Shown here piece after piece: positions 18,578 through 27,960 of a DNA stretch of 64,000 bases. The notes below the pieces were generated by a model. That model ran no database searches and was not told the origin of the DNA. It saw only the letters and a program-made list of their open reading frames with translations. Where the stretch lies: assembly GCA_944325765.1 (NCBI GenBank), contig CALVBH010000033.1, positions 1 through 64,000 of the forward strand, written 5' to 3'. Position numbers and translations under genes: made by a program. This stretch comes from an uncultured Bacteroidales bacterium (lineage in GTDB: Bacteria; Bacteroidota; Bacteroidia; Bacteroidales; UBA932). Each line of letters opens with the position of its first letter. Positions within the stretch are counted from its first letter, which is position 1.

Positions 18578-19864
18578 ATGAGTGTCGTATCCTTGAAAAA
18601 ACTCAGAGCGCGGTTAGCTTTCGGCATAACGGGTATCATATCGTTATGCCTTTTGGGCGTATCCGGCGCTGCGGCGGAAGAAAACGGGAGCGGAGAACCC
18701 GTAAAGACATTCAGGAAAGAGTACACAGTCTATTTCAGGATAAACCGTTACGACATCGACACCACATTCCTCGGGAACGGGGAGACCATCCGTAGAATGC
18801 AGCATGAAATCGACAGTCTCCTCTCTGCGGGAGCCATTACCGCAGACTCCATATCGATAGTCTCCGCAGCATCGCCCGACGGCCGGAACTCATTCAACGT
18901 ATGGCTCTCGAAAAAGAGAGGTCTGGCGGCACATTCGCTGCTTGAAAGCCAATACCCTGACATAGATCCTTCCATCATCTTCATCGACCCTGTCGGAGAA
19001 GACTGGGATACGTTCCGCCGGGTCGTCGACGGGGACCCGAATATCCCGGACAGGGAAAAACTCAGGGAACTGATGGATTCCGACCTGCCGGCAGACGAAA
19101 AGGAGCGCCGGTTCAGGCAGATGAAACAGACATTCAGGTACATCGTGAACCATCACATATACCTGATGAGGGCTTCGGCAGTGACCTTCAACATCTCCAT
19201 GCCGCTCATCACGCTCGCAGCCGTTCCCGGACCGGCCATGCCGAAACTGGAAACCGCCACCGGCGAATTCAAGTACAGGTGGATGCCCGAGACCAGGACC
19301 ATTGCCGGACCTGTCGACAAAAAGATGATTTTCGCGGCGAGGACCAATCTGCTCGTGCCGGCATTGAACGTCGGCATCGAGGTTCCGATAAAATACCGCT
19401 GGTCGGTAGGCGCAGACTATTACTTCCCGTGGTGGCTGGCCAAAAGCAACAAGTACTGCGCCGAGATGCTCGGCTGGTTCGTCGACACCAAATACTGGTT
19501 CGGACGGGACCGTAAGGAAGAAGACAAGCTCTCGGGACACGCGCTCGGAGCCTACGCCGGTTTCGGATATTACGACTACCAGTGGGAAATGAGCGGGAAC
19601 CAGGGAGAATACATAGACATAGGCGTCGACTATACTTACGCGATTCCGGTGGCCAGGGGAAAACTGAGGATGGAATTCAACGTCGGACTGGGCTGGATCC
19701 ATACGGTAGCCCGGCACTATACCCCGACGGACGACTATACGGACCTGATAAAGGATCCCGGCATCAGGCACAGGAAATACAACTTTTTCGGTCCTACGCG
19801 GGCTTCGGTTTCGCTCGTTGTTCCCATACGTGTCAAGGTAAAAAACGGAGGGTCAGGAAAATGA
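18578..19864 (+). CDS. DUF3575-type outer-membrane protein of a fimbrial locus
   Basis: 428-aa exported protein. An N-terminal hydrophobic segment (about residues 10-33, ending SGAAAEE) is a signal peptide. Residues 45-200 resemble an OmpA-like periplasmic part (YTVYFRINRYDIDTTF then SIVSAASPDGR). Residues 245-428 are rich in alternating aromatic strands (KYRWSVGADYYFPWW and GAYAGFGYYDYQWEM), as in the DUF3575 beta-barrel proteins that open many Bacteroidetes fimbrial operons. It probably sits in the outer membrane and helps assembly or anchoring; that role is inferred from position. Its TGA overlaps the next ATG (ATGA), showing tight coupling. Confidence 0.8.
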   Translation: MSVVSLKKLRARLAFGITGIISLCLLGVSGAAAEENGSGEPVKTFRKEYTVYFRINRYDIDTTFLGNGETIRRMQHEIDSLLSAGAITADSISIVSAASPDGRNSFNVWLSKKRGLAAHSLLESQYPDIDPSIIFIDPVGEDWDTFRRVVDGDPNIPDREKLRELMDSDLPADEKERRFRQMKQTFRYIVNHHIYLMRASAVTFNISMPLITLAAVPGPAMPKLETATGEFKYRWMPETRTIAGPVDKKMIFAARTNLLVPALNVGIEVPIKYRWSVGADYYFPWWLAKSNKYCAEMLGWFVDTKYWFGRDRKEEDKLSGHALGAYAGFGYYDYQWEMSGNQGEYIDIGVDYTYAIPVARGKLRMEFNVGLGWIHTVARHYTPTDDYTDLIKDPGIRHRKYNFFGPTRASVSLVVPIRVKVKNGGSGK

Positions 19865-20877
19865 TGACGGGTAAAGACATAACCGGAAGTCTCCTTTCAG
19901 GATTTTCCAGGCTTCGCCAGGCAATGCCGGCGGCTGCCGCGCTTCTCGTCGCGGCCTTCGCCTTCCTCGGCACTTCCTGCAAGCGCCGCCCTCTGTCGGA
20001 GGTCGACAACAACGTAATCGTGAACATCCGCATAGACAAGGATATCGTGAACTACGTCTACAGTCGGGACCCGGAAATGATGAGGGTGATGTTCTTCAAC
20101 AGCGGGGACGGCACCTTCAGCACCCAGGCATTCCTGCCGGCATCCGGAGGCAGCGTAAGCGTCACTCCGGGCAGGACCTACGACATACTGACCTACAATT
20201 TCGACACGCAAAGCGCTGTCGTGACCGACGAATACCTCTGGAACGGCATCTGCGCCACCACGAACACAGTATCCGAGGAAGCCAGGAGCAGACTCAGAAG
20301 CCGTGCCACGAAATTCGACGACGAAATGATAGTGTACGAGCCGGACCACCTGTTCGCCGGAAGGACGGAAGACTTCTACATCCCTGCCAGGAGCGTGGAT
20401 GCGCCTCCGGTGGTCATAGACCTTTATGCCGAAACCGTCGTGGAGACGTGGAAAGTATACATAGACAAAATCCGGGGAATGGAATACGTGAGCCGCGTGG
20501 CGGGAGTGATTTCAGGCCTGGCCCTGTCGAATACGCTGGCGGATGACGAGGAATCAGCCGACGAGGCATCGGTGTTCTTCGAAAGCATGCACTACGACAT
20601 CGGAGGAAAGGTGGACATAACATTCAATACCTTCGGGCGGAATCCCGACTTCCACGGGGAGCAGATACTTTCGCTCGTGGTAACGGACATCGGCGGCGAC
20701 GCACATATTTTCAACTTCGACGTGAGCAGCCAGTTCATCGACAACCCAGAACAGGTCATTTACATAAACACGGACCAGATAGTCATAGACAAGCCTGACT
20801 CCAGCGACGAATCGAACGGCGGTCTGGCACCGGACGTGGACGAATGGGAAGACATAGAGATTGACATAATAATATAA
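19861..20877 (+). CDS. DUF5119-type fimbria-associated lipoprotein
   Basis: 338-aa lipoprotein. The ATG at 19861 overlaps the previous stop by 4 bp and is followed by a hydrophobic signal ending in the lipobox FLGTSC. The mature part begins KRRPLSEVDNN, has a domain starting VIVNIRIDKDIVNYV, and ends in a very acidic tail (EWEDIEIDIII). The CKRRxL opening and the place between DUF3575 and fimbrillin genes match the DUF5119 family of Bacteroidetes fimbrial clusters, whose function is not established; an anchor or assembly factor is likely. The next gene begins directly after its stop codon. Confidence 0.7.
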   Translation: MMTGKDITGSLLSGFSRLRQAMPAAAALLVAAFAFLGTSCKRRPLSEVDNNVIVNIRIDKDIVNYVYSRDPEMMRVMFFNSGDGTFSTQAFLPASGGSVSVTPGRTYDILTYNFDTQSAVVTDEYLWNGICATTNTVSEEARSRLRSRATKFDDEMIVYEPDHLFAGRTEDFYIPARSVDAPPVVIDLYAETVVETWKVYIDKIRGMEYVSRVAGVISGLALSNTLADDEESADEASVFFESMHYDIGGKVDITFNTFGRNPDFHGEQILSLVVTDIGGDAHIFNFDVSSQFIDNPEQVIYINTDQIVIDKPDSSDESNGGLAPDVDEWEDIEIDIII

Positions 20878-22302
20878 ATGAAGATTCTGACAGACATATA
20901 TCGCACCGTACAAGGCCGGATGACCTGCCTCGCCGTCATGGCCGCGGCAGCCGTCATGGCCTCCTGTGCCAAGACGGAAGTCGTCTACGACGGCTCCGCC
21001 TCGGAAATCGGTTTTACTCCGGTTTCCGTACCCGTCGCGAAGTCGTTGCCGGGTCCGGCAGAGGGACCGACCTTCGATGAATTCGAGACTTTCGGGATTT
21101 TCGCATGGCACAAAATCACCGATGCCCCGCAGACCTGGGCAGCCTTCTGGGCCGACGGCGCCGAAGGACCGGGAGTGAAATATATCGACGGAGAACCTTT
21201 CGCGAAGCTCGGACAATACTGGGCCGGAGGATACAACGACCTCGATGTCTCTTTCACGCGCGGGACCGGAGATTTGGTCAGGAATGTCACCATGAACGTC
21301 AGCCTGAGCGACAAGGGGAACACTCATCTGCCGAAATTCTGGCCGAAGACGGGCTATCTCGCATTCGCCGGCTGGAGCCCTTATTTCAAGTTCGAAGCCG
21401 AAACCGAAGAATACCGGGACGAGGACGGCGACACCAAGACCAGATACAACTACTACACCTCCCGGACTCCTCTGGCCAATGACACCGACGGCACAACAGT
21501 CTCGTACAATACCGACAATCCGGCACATCCTTATCTTCACATCACGGGCTTCAGGCAGGGACTGTTCGACTGGGAGCACAACAACCACTGGGCTACCAAC
21601 GAGACCTGCGACCTTATGTGGTTCGATGCCGACGAGAGGTACACGGAGAATCTCGGGATTTCGGACAGCAGGACCGCAGTACCCGTCACGTTCCACCACG
21701 CCTGCGCCTGGTTGGACTTTCATTTCCGTGCAGAAGATGAAACCGCAGACAGGAAGTTCGTCATACTGAAGGCCACTCTGAGCAATATGTACTGGTCCGG
21801 AGACTTCCGCTCCGACAACGGGGCCGGCAAGGCCGAATGGGACAGTCTGGGAGACGACTTGAAGAACCCGAGCACACCGGTACCTGAAATAGTCCTGTAC
21901 TACAACCTGGGTAAAAAAGGCTCGTCGGACGCAGCAGAGGAATTCAACTTCATCACTGCCGAGAACTATCTCGAAGTCGATGATCTGATGATAATACCAC
22001 AAAGCGTGAACAAGGGAAACGGTACGGCATCCGTCCTGACCATATACTACAAACAGCTGACATCGGATACGCCGTACGAACCGGTGGAAAACTACGGAGA
22101 AGATGAAGACCCGGACAATTTCCTGTTCAGCGGCAAGCCTCTGACCGAAGTATATACCTGCGAACTTCCGGCTTCGGACGGAGGAATCTGGGAAATGGGA
22201 AAACACTATATATACGACATAGTCTTCGGACTCGACGAGATCAGGGTATCTCCTGAAATCCTCGACTGGAAGGAGACCGATACCACGGTCAATACCGACT
22301 GA
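20878..22302 (+). CDS. Fimbrillin-family lipoprotein (paralogue 1)
   Basis: 474-aa lipoprotein with lipobox AVMASC near residue 30. The mature protein opens AKTEVVYDG, then SEIGFTPVS. It shares a set of landmarks with the next three genes: FWPKTGYLAFAGWSPY, CDLMWFDAD, TFHHACAWLDF, DDLMIIPQS and a C-terminal GKHYIYDIVF followed by one Trp strand. This is the Mfa-like/FimA transthyretin-like plan of type V pilins, which are exported as lipoproteins, cut after an Arg or Lys and polymerised by strand exchange. A lysine in PVAKSLPGP is a candidate cut site (inference). It is the largest of the four and may be a stalk-end or accessory subunit. Confidence 0.8.
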   Translation: MKILTDIYRTVQGRMTCLAVMAAAAVMASCAKTEVVYDGSASEIGFTPVSVPVAKSLPGPAEGPTFDEFETFGIFAWHKITDAPQTWAAFWADGAEGPGVKYIDGEPFAKLGQYWAGGYNDLDVSFTRGTGDLVRNVTMNVSLSDKGNTHLPKFWPKTGYLAFAGWSPYFKFEAETEEYRDEDGDTKTRYNYYTSRTPLANDTDGTTVSYNTDNPAHPYLHITGFRQGLFDWEHNNHWATNETCDLMWFDADERYTENLGISDSRTAVPVTFHHACAWLDFHFRAEDETADRKFVILKATLSNMYWSGDFRSDNGAGKAEWDSLGDDLKNPSTPVPEIVLYYNLGKKGSSDAAEEFNFITAENYLEVDDLMIIPQSVNKGNGTASVLTIYYKQLTSDTPYEPVENYGEDEDPDNFLFSGKPLTEVYTCELPASDGGIWEMGKHYIYDIVFGLDEIRVSPEILDWKETDTTVNTD

Positions 22303-22347
22303 CAAAGACATAAAAAACGGAAATATAAACTATAAACCCAAGTATAA

Positions 22348-23685
22348 ATGAAAAAGTTCCTCACGATTCCGGCAGCTGTCGCCATTCTGGCGGCCTGCAT
22401 GAAAACCGTAACGGTCTATGACGATACGGAAAAGGAAATCGGACTCAGCCCCGTAGCCGAGAAGGCATCGGTTTCGAAAGCCCCTGTCTACGGACCGCAG
22501 GAGAACAACACATACAGTACCGACGAAGCATTCGGAATCTTCGCCTGGCACAGGGTTCTGGACCGGACCTCTGCCACCTGGGCCGAATTCACAGACGGAC
22601 AGACGGCTGCATCGAACGGCAGCATCGTCGCCTATATAGACAAGGGACGGTTCGGCTACAAGGCCGCGGCAAGCACCGGGGGTTCATCCCTCTGGGCGGG
22701 AATGAATGCGGACGGCACTGCACACCCGTATTTCTGGCCCAAGACAGGTGTCCTGGCATTCGCAGGATACAGCCCCTACGATGCCATCTCCCCCGCCAAT
22801 GTCAGCTACAGTCTCTTCAACGGGACGGACGGAGCACCGGGGACGAAACTGACCATTACCGGCTTCACTCAGGGAGCTTACGCCAATACGGGAGCACTGA
22901 GCGCCACCGTTACGGCACTGACCGAGACCAACGAAACCGTGGATGTCATGTGGTTCGATGCCGATGACCAGAACGCAGTGAATCTCGGTGCGCAGAATGC
23001 TGCAAATACCGGAGTCGGAATCGTATTCCGCCACGCCTGCTCCTGGGTGGATTTCAAGCTTCAGGCAGCCTCCGGCGCCGAGGGCATCTACGAAATCCTG
23101 AAAGTCACCCTGAAGAATGTCTATACGAAAGGCAGCTTCGACTCATCCCTGGCAGGCGACACTTTCACCAATGACGGGGACGAGCCGTCCGACATAACCG
23201 TCGGGACAGGCCGGCCGTGGACCGGACTCGACTATGCCTCGGCCACAGCCAGGGATATCGTCCTCTACGACCAGTCTGCCGCAGGCCAGACGGGCACCTT
23301 CCTCGGTACGGCCGCCGAAGGACAGACTGCCGCTACGCAAGCCCCCGTTCTGGAACTCGATGACCTGATAGTGATTCCCCAGTCGATGGACGCGACCGCC
23401 GCAAATGCTGAACCGTACTACGCAGTGACCGCGAAGGAGACAGCCGGAACCTGTCTGGAAATACAGTACAGACAGCACACCACACCTGACGGCGTGACCC
23501 CGAACACCGAAACCATCACGCAGAATCTGACGGCTTCCAAAGACAACTACACCGGCGCCGAGGGCACCACGGACGGGGAATGGCTGTACGGCAGGCACTA
23601 TGTCTACACCATCACATTCACCGTGAACGAAATCCTCATAGAGCCGTCGATGACAGGCTGGACGACGGAAAACATTCCGCTGTAG
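22348..23685 (+). CDS. Fimbrillin-family lipoprotein (paralogue 2)
   Basis: 445-aa lipoprotein with a short signal and lipobox AILAAC at residue 17. The mature start MKTVTVYDDTEKEIGLSP matches the other paralogues. It has the common marks FWPKTGVLAFAGYSPY, VDVMWFDAD, FRHACSWVDF, DDLIVIPQS and GRHYVYTITF. The middle is richer in Ala, Thr and Gly than its neighbours. The ATG lies 45 bp after the previous stop in an A-rich gap. It is probably a pilin subunit; stalk versus accessory role cannot be told from sequence. Confidence 0.8.
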   Translation: MKKFLTIPAAVAILAACMKTVTVYDDTEKEIGLSPVAEKASVSKAPVYGPQENNTYSTDEAFGIFAWHRVLDRTSATWAEFTDGQTAASNGSIVAYIDKGRFGYKAAASTGGSSLWAGMNADGTAHPYFWPKTGVLAFAGYSPYDAISPANVSYSLFNGTDGAPGTKLTITGFTQGAYANTGALSATVTALTETNETVDVMWFDADDQNAVNLGAQNAANTGVGIVFRHACSWVDFKLQAASGAEGIYEILKVTLKNVYTKGSFDSSLAGDTFTNDGDEPSDITVGTGRPWTGLDYASATARDIVLYDQSAAGQTGTFLGTAAEGQTAATQAPVLELDDLIVIPQSMDATAANAEPYYAVTAKETAGTCLEIQYRQHTTPDGVTPNTETITQNLTASKDNYTGAEGTTDGEWLYGRHYVYTITFTVNEILIEPSMTGWTTENIPL

Positions 23686-23695
23686 CGGATTCCCG

Positions 23696-23722
23696 GGACC
23701 GGGGCCGGAAAACATCCGGTCC
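23696..23722 (+). promoter_or_regulatory. Hairpin between fimbrillin paralogues 2 and 3
   Basis: GGACCGG (23696-23702) and CCGGTCC (23716-23722) form a perfect 7-bp GC-rich stem in the 83-bp gap. There is no following T-run. It could stop an upstream-processed RNA end or partly attenuate transcription, setting different levels for paralogues 2 and 3. Confidence 0.5.
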
Positions 23723-23768
23723 TCGATCAAACGCGATATAAGACGAATATTATATACCAACACATAAA

Positions 23769-24800
23769 ATGAAAAAATTATTGATTCTCGCAGCTGCCGT
23801 TGCAGCAATGGCAGCCTGCACCAAGTCACAGACGGTTTACGACCGTACCGATGAAATCGGAATGGTTCCGGTAAACTATTCTACGACCAAAGTCACCCAC
23901 TACGGGCCGGTAGAAGGGACCGAATACCCTGTCAACGAAAATTTCGGGGTTTTCGCCCAGTACACCACGGCAGTTTCCGGCACCGGTCTCTTCAGTGACG
24001 CCTCTGCACTGCAGCCGTACCTCAAGAACGCCCAGTTCTCCCGCAACGGGGACAACAACGGAATCTGGCACGGATACCCGAGCGCCTACTACTGGCCAAA
24101 GACCGGTTCTCTCTACTTCGCCGGATACAGCCCTTACGGCATCGCAGGTACCGTTTCCTACGATTTCAACAACAACGGCAAGCAGAACCTCAATATCGAC
24201 GGCTTCGTCCAGAACAGTTACAGCTACTCTGACGGCGTAAACGCTTCCGGAAACGAAATGATCGACCTGATGTGGTTCGATGCCCTGAACTCGCAGAACG
24301 GCGGCACCTACCCTGCCACTTTCAAGCATGCCCTGTCTTATCTCACGTTCAGGTTCAATGCCGACGTAGACGAACTCTACACCATAAAGAAAGTATGGCT
24401 GAGCACTGTAAACATGGCCGGCGACTTCGACTCGAAGAACGGTTTCCCTACCTGGACCGGACTGAATGACGGCCGGGAAATCGTACTCTACAACACCGAT
24501 GCGCCGATTCACAATGGAGACGACAGATGGTTCGTCATCGACGACGTGCTTCTGCTCCCTCAGGCTACCGTCGAAATCAACATCCAGTATACGATGAAAG
24601 GCAGCGAAAACACTGCCATAGAGATTCCGGTCTACAGCTACAGGCTCACGGGAGGTGACACCAGCGGCGACACTTCCATGCAGGGCTACTGGATGGCAGG
24701 AAAGCACTACACCTACACGATATCGTTCACAAGCTCTGAAATCACCGTCAAACCTGACGTACAGCTTTGGGTGCCTGTAACTTTCGAGAACCAAATCTAA
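23769..24800 (+). CDS. Fimbrillin-family lipoprotein (paralogue 3)
   Basis: 343-aa lipoprotein with lipobox AAMAAC at residue 17 and mature start TKSQTVYDRTDEIGMVP. It keeps all common marks (YWPKTGSLYFAGYSPY, IDLMWFDAL, TFKHALSYLTF, DDVLLLPQA, GKHYTYTISF) in the shortest form of the first three, which is the usual size of a major stalk pilin. It follows the longest gap in the set (83 bp, with a hairpin), so it may be expressed differently. A lysine in STTKVTHYGP may be the maturation site (inference). Confidence 0.82.
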   Translation: MKKLLILAAAVAAMAACTKSQTVYDRTDEIGMVPVNYSTTKVTHYGPVEGTEYPVNENFGVFAQYTTAVSGTGLFSDASALQPYLKNAQFSRNGDNNGIWHGYPSAYYWPKTGSLYFAGYSPYGIAGTVSYDFNNNGKQNLNIDGFVQNSYSYSDGVNASGNEMIDLMWFDALNSQNGGTYPATFKHALSYLTFRFNADVDELYTIKKVWLSTVNMAGDFDSKNGFPTWTGLNDGREIVLYNTDAPIHNGDDRWFVIDDVLLLPQATVEINIQYTMKGSENTAIEIPVYSYRLTGGDTSGDTSMQGYWMAGKHYTYTISFTSSEITVKPDVQLWVPVTFENQI

Positions 24801-24813
24801 ATTCTGATTTTAA

Positions 24814-25704
24814 ATGAATATTTTCAGACATATCTTCGTCCTCGCCGCCTTAGTGCCTGCACTTGCTTCCTGCCTGTCATCCGTCAAACAGGACGGTGAC
24901 AGGAAAGTCATCGTGTTCGAACCGGTGGTCGGGACGGAGGTACGCTCTGAAAATACCGTTTCATTCCCGGAAAACACGGAAATCGGAGTCTGGGCAGTCA
25001 CGCCGGACGGCAAAACGTTTTTCGAACGGGAAAAAGTCGTTTTCGACGGAGAAAAGTGGACTACGGAGGTCCCGCATTACTGGCCCCGCGACACTAAACT
25101 GAGATTTTTCGGATATGCTCCATACGGATGCGATGTCAGCTCCGATGAAAACGGCAGCCTGGCCATAGACAGCTATGACCTGTCAGACGATTCCGACGGC
25201 CTGTACATTTCGGAAGTGACACCGGACTGCGGCATCGATGCGGGTGCAGTCCACATGACTTTCCGTTCCGCCACGTCGAAAATAGATTTCCGCGTGGACA
25301 ACGGACTGAATCAGGTCACCTCCGTCAAGGTGGAGAAAATCATACTCTGCGGGGTTTACGTGCATGGAAGCTTCGATGAAGATGCAGACCCGCAGTGGAT
25401 ACTCTCCGGAGAACCTGCGGATATCGTGGCCTACGACTGCACGACAGACGGAGGAGACAACAGCATAGGACGCGACCCGAAGTTTCTCGGGAAAACACTG
25501 GAAGTGCTCCCCCAGCAGTCCTTCCCTACCGTAAAGGTAATATACTCGTTCGTCAACGCCGACAGCGAGTGGCTTCCGGGGCAGGAAAACAGTACGGAAG
25601 AACTTCAGGCGAAGTGGGAAGCGGGCCGGCATTACACCTATACCCTGATTCTGACGGAAACCATAGTCAAACATTCGACCGGCATCGCTTCGGAGGCGGA
25701 ATGA
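24814..25704 (+). CDS. Fimbrillin-family lipoprotein (paralogue 4, divergent)
   Basis: 296-aa lipoprotein with lipobox PALASC near residue 19. It has a reduced form of the paralogue plan: HYWPRDTKLRFFGYAPYG, HMTFRSATSKIDF, LEVLPQQSF and GRHYTYTLILTE. The mature N-terminus differs (LSSVKQDGDRKVIVFEP). It lies 13 bp after paralogue 3. The shorter length and altered start suggest an anchor or terminator subunit rather than another stalk pilin, by analogy with Mfa2/FimB; this is inference. Confidence 0.75.
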   Translation: MNIFRHIFVLAALVPALASCLSSVKQDGDRKVIVFEPVVGTEVRSENTVSFPENTEIGVWAVTPDGKTFFEREKVVFDGEKWTTEVPHYWPRDTKLRFFGYAPYGCDVSSDENGSLAIDSYDLSDDSDGLYISEVTPDCGIDAGAVHMTFRSATSKIDFRVDNGLNQVTSVKVEKIILCGVYVHGSFDEDADPQWILSGEPADIVAYDCTTDGGDNSIGRDPKFLGKTLEVLPQQSFPTVKVIYSFVNADSEWLPGQENSTEELQAKWEAGRHYTYTLILTETIVKHSTGIASEAE

Positions 25705-25755
25705 GACTGCGCCGGAGAGGTCCGGAGGAATATTATTACATAAGAAATATTTACA

Positions 25756-26874
25756 ATGAAACTATTGTCAGCAAATACCGGGAAAATATTGCGGCGGATG
25801 AGGATTCATCCGGCGTCAGTCCTTTCCATACTCGCGGCACTGGCAATAGCCTGTACGGAGACGGCGGTCCCTGAAACTCTACCGGACGGCCCGGGCTTGA
25901 TTTCCTTCAATGCTTTCACCGAGGATCTGCATGAAACCAAAGCCATCCTCGACGGGGACAATTTCTCCACCGACGGGAACTGCATAACGGTATACGACAA
26001 ACTGACCGTCAGCGGGAATCCCGACCACGACATGTACATCGACGGCCGGACTGCGGAATACCATCCTCTGATAGAGGACGGGGCCGTAACCCAGTGGAAT
26101 TTTCCGGACGGCAACGGAGGCTACAGGAAATACTGGTGGACAAAACACGGCACGCATTCCTTCACCGTTTTCACCAGCCTCTACACCGACGGAGACACTG
26201 TCCATAACCTGGACGGGCATCTCGACAGTGCGACATACGACGAAGACACTGAGGAACTTACCGTCAGCGGGACACTGGACCTCGACAGACAGTTCGACTT
26301 CTGCTACGCCCATCATTCGAGGAACCTCGATGACGTGAACGACCTGAATCCGAAGCGTCCCGTAGCCTTGGACATGAAGCATCTCTTCGCGGCAGTACAG
26401 TTCAACATCATGAACCTGGTTCCGGACAGGCAGCCAGCCGTGACGGAACTCACCATATCGGACATCTACAGGAAAGGGACGGCTGCGATAAGCAAGCCTG
26501 CCGGCACGACAGGAAGCACTGCCGCCGTCAGCTATGACCTTTCCTCCAACGGAAACATCAGGGCGGACATAACCTCGGACAACATCCTGACACCGAGCGT
26601 ACTGAAAAACCTGCTCGCCGGCATCGGAACCATAGGAAGCGACGGATGCCTGCTCGTCTGGCCGCATACGAACGACCAGCTGAACGGAGCGACCGCCACA
26701 GTGGAAATCTCCAGTCCCGCCGACAGTTATAACTTCAGCCTCGTCACCGCGAACGTCACGCGCTGGGACGCGGGCAACAAATACATCTACAACATCTATA
26801 TTCAGGACAACTATATTTCCTTCTCGGTCAAGGTTGTGGACTGGAAGACCGATGAAATAATTCTGGAAGAATAA
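25756..26874 (+). CDS. Fimbrillin-like lipoprotein
   Basis: 372-aa lipoprotein with a long basic N-terminus, a signal helix (about residues 19-33) and lipobox ALAIAC. The mature part starts TETAVPETLPDGPGLISFNAF and ends in a strand-rich C-terminus (GNKYIYNIYIQDNYISFSVKVVDWK), which is the usual end of Mfa-like domains. It lacks the WPKTG and MWFDA marks of the four preceding paralogues, so it belongs to a separate fimbrillin branch. Its TAA shares one base with the next ATG (TAATG), implying translational coupling. Confidence 0.72.
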   Translation: MKLLSANTGKILRRMRIHPASVLSILAALAIACTETAVPETLPDGPGLISFNAFTEDLHETKAILDGDNFSTDGNCITVYDKLTVSGNPDHDMYIDGRTAEYHPLIEDGAVTQWNFPDGNGGYRKYWWTKHGTHSFTVFTSLYTDGDTVHNLDGHLDSATYDEDTEELTVSGTLDLDRQFDFCYAHHSRNLDDVNDLNPKRPVALDMKHLFAAVQFNIMNLVPDRQPAVTELTISDIYRKGTAAISKPAGTTGSTAAVSYDLSSNGNIRADITSDNILTPSVLKNLLAGIGTIGSDGCLLVWPHTNDQLNGATATVEISSPADSYNFSLVTANVTRWDAGNKYIYNIYIQDNYISFSVKVVDWKTDEIILEE

Positions 26875-27953
26875 TGCGACACGAAACAGTCAACATATTG
26901 CGCCGGATGGCGGATCAGGCGATAAGAGCGGTACTGGCGGCAGCATCGCTCTTCGCCGCATCCTGCACCAAGGACGGAAGCGGATACGGTCCGGAAGACG
27001 AGGGGAACTTCATAAATTTCTACCTGAAAGGCACTGCCACGAAAGCCCTTATCGACAATACCGATGACCTGATAGCCCTGAAACAGGACATCGTCGTCAC
27101 TGACGAATCCGCAAATCCCGCCTTCAGCAACACTGCAGTGCATCATTTCCAGAACAATATATGGAGATCCGACAAGACCTGGACTGCCGGAAAGACCTAT
27201 TCGCTGTTCGCCTACATAGCTTCGGACAAACCTGTTGAAGGAGGAAGCGTCGTCCATGTCGAAGACTCCGGAAGGAAGGTAACGGTAATCCAGCCGACGG
27301 GTTTTCTCGACGGCCCGGACTTTTGGGCTGACTATCTCCTGTCATACAGGGTCTCGGCCAACGGAAGCGACAAACCGCTCGTACAGATGGAATTCGAGCG
27401 CGTGACAGCGGCCGTGGAACTTTATATGACCAAGGGACCGAACATGTACGACGTCATAGTAGACGAAGCGACATTCAGCAACATAGCGACATTTGCGAGA
27501 ATGACCCTTTACGAACATGGCGTACTGAACGCGAACGATGCAGACCCCGTAACAGGGATGAAGAACAAGTGGACAGTGGATATCGACGGGACAAATCGCT
27601 ACCCATACAGTTACAAACTGTCCCAGGACCTGCATCTCTCCCCATACGACGGCACTAAGGACAGGTTCGACGAAAGCTACAGGATAATGAGGTTCCTGAC
27701 AGTGCCTCAGACCGTAATGTCCGGAAGCAGTCCGATGCAACTTACCGTGAAATACCGGATAAAGGAAAGGGAAGAAGACCAGTACAGAGAAGGTACAAGC
27801 GTTTTCGACCTTGCACAATACAGTCCGGACGAGTGGATGATAGGGCACAAGATAAAATATTATGTGAACATCGATTCGAGCACGGAGCTTACCGGTGTCA
27901 TCGATGAATGGAAACAGGTGGATTTCATAGAAGGCGTATTGCTGCCTAAATAA
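26874..27953 (+). CDS. Fimbrillin-like lipoprotein
   Basis: 359-aa lipoprotein with lipobox LFAASC near residue 27. The mature protein has a beta-strand pattern with KTWTAGKTYSLFAYIAS and a late MIGHKIKYYVNIDSS, which match the core and final strands of Mfa-like proteins. It lacks the marks of the 20.9-25.7 kb paralogues. It starts on the last base of the previous stop codon and ends 7 bp before the 1196-aa gene, so it likely works with those two, perhaps as an adaptor below the tip (inference). Confidence 0.7.
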   Translation: MRHETVNILRRMADQAIRAVLAAASLFAASCTKDGSGYGPEDEGNFINFYLKGTATKALIDNTDDLIALKQDIVVTDESANPAFSNTAVHHFQNNIWRSDKTWTAGKTYSLFAYIASDKPVEGGSVVHVEDSGRKVTVIQPTGFLDGPDFWADYLLSYRVSANGSDKPLVQMEFERVTAAVELYMTKGPNMYDVIVDEATFSNIATFARMTLYEHGVLNANDADPVTGMKNKWTVDIDGTNRYPYSYKLSQDLHLSPYDGTKDRFDESYRIMRFLTVPQTVMSGSSPMQLTVKYRIKEREEDQYREGTSVFDLAQYSPDEWMIGHKIKYYVNIDSSTELTGVIDEWKQVDFIEGVLLPK

Positions 27954-27960
27954 CGTCAGG

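Noticed and set aside
20554..22311. 585-codon minus-strand frame under the first fimbrillin
   Set aside because: It lies opposite lipoprotein genes with clear lipoboxes and shared motifs; no recognisable protein features.
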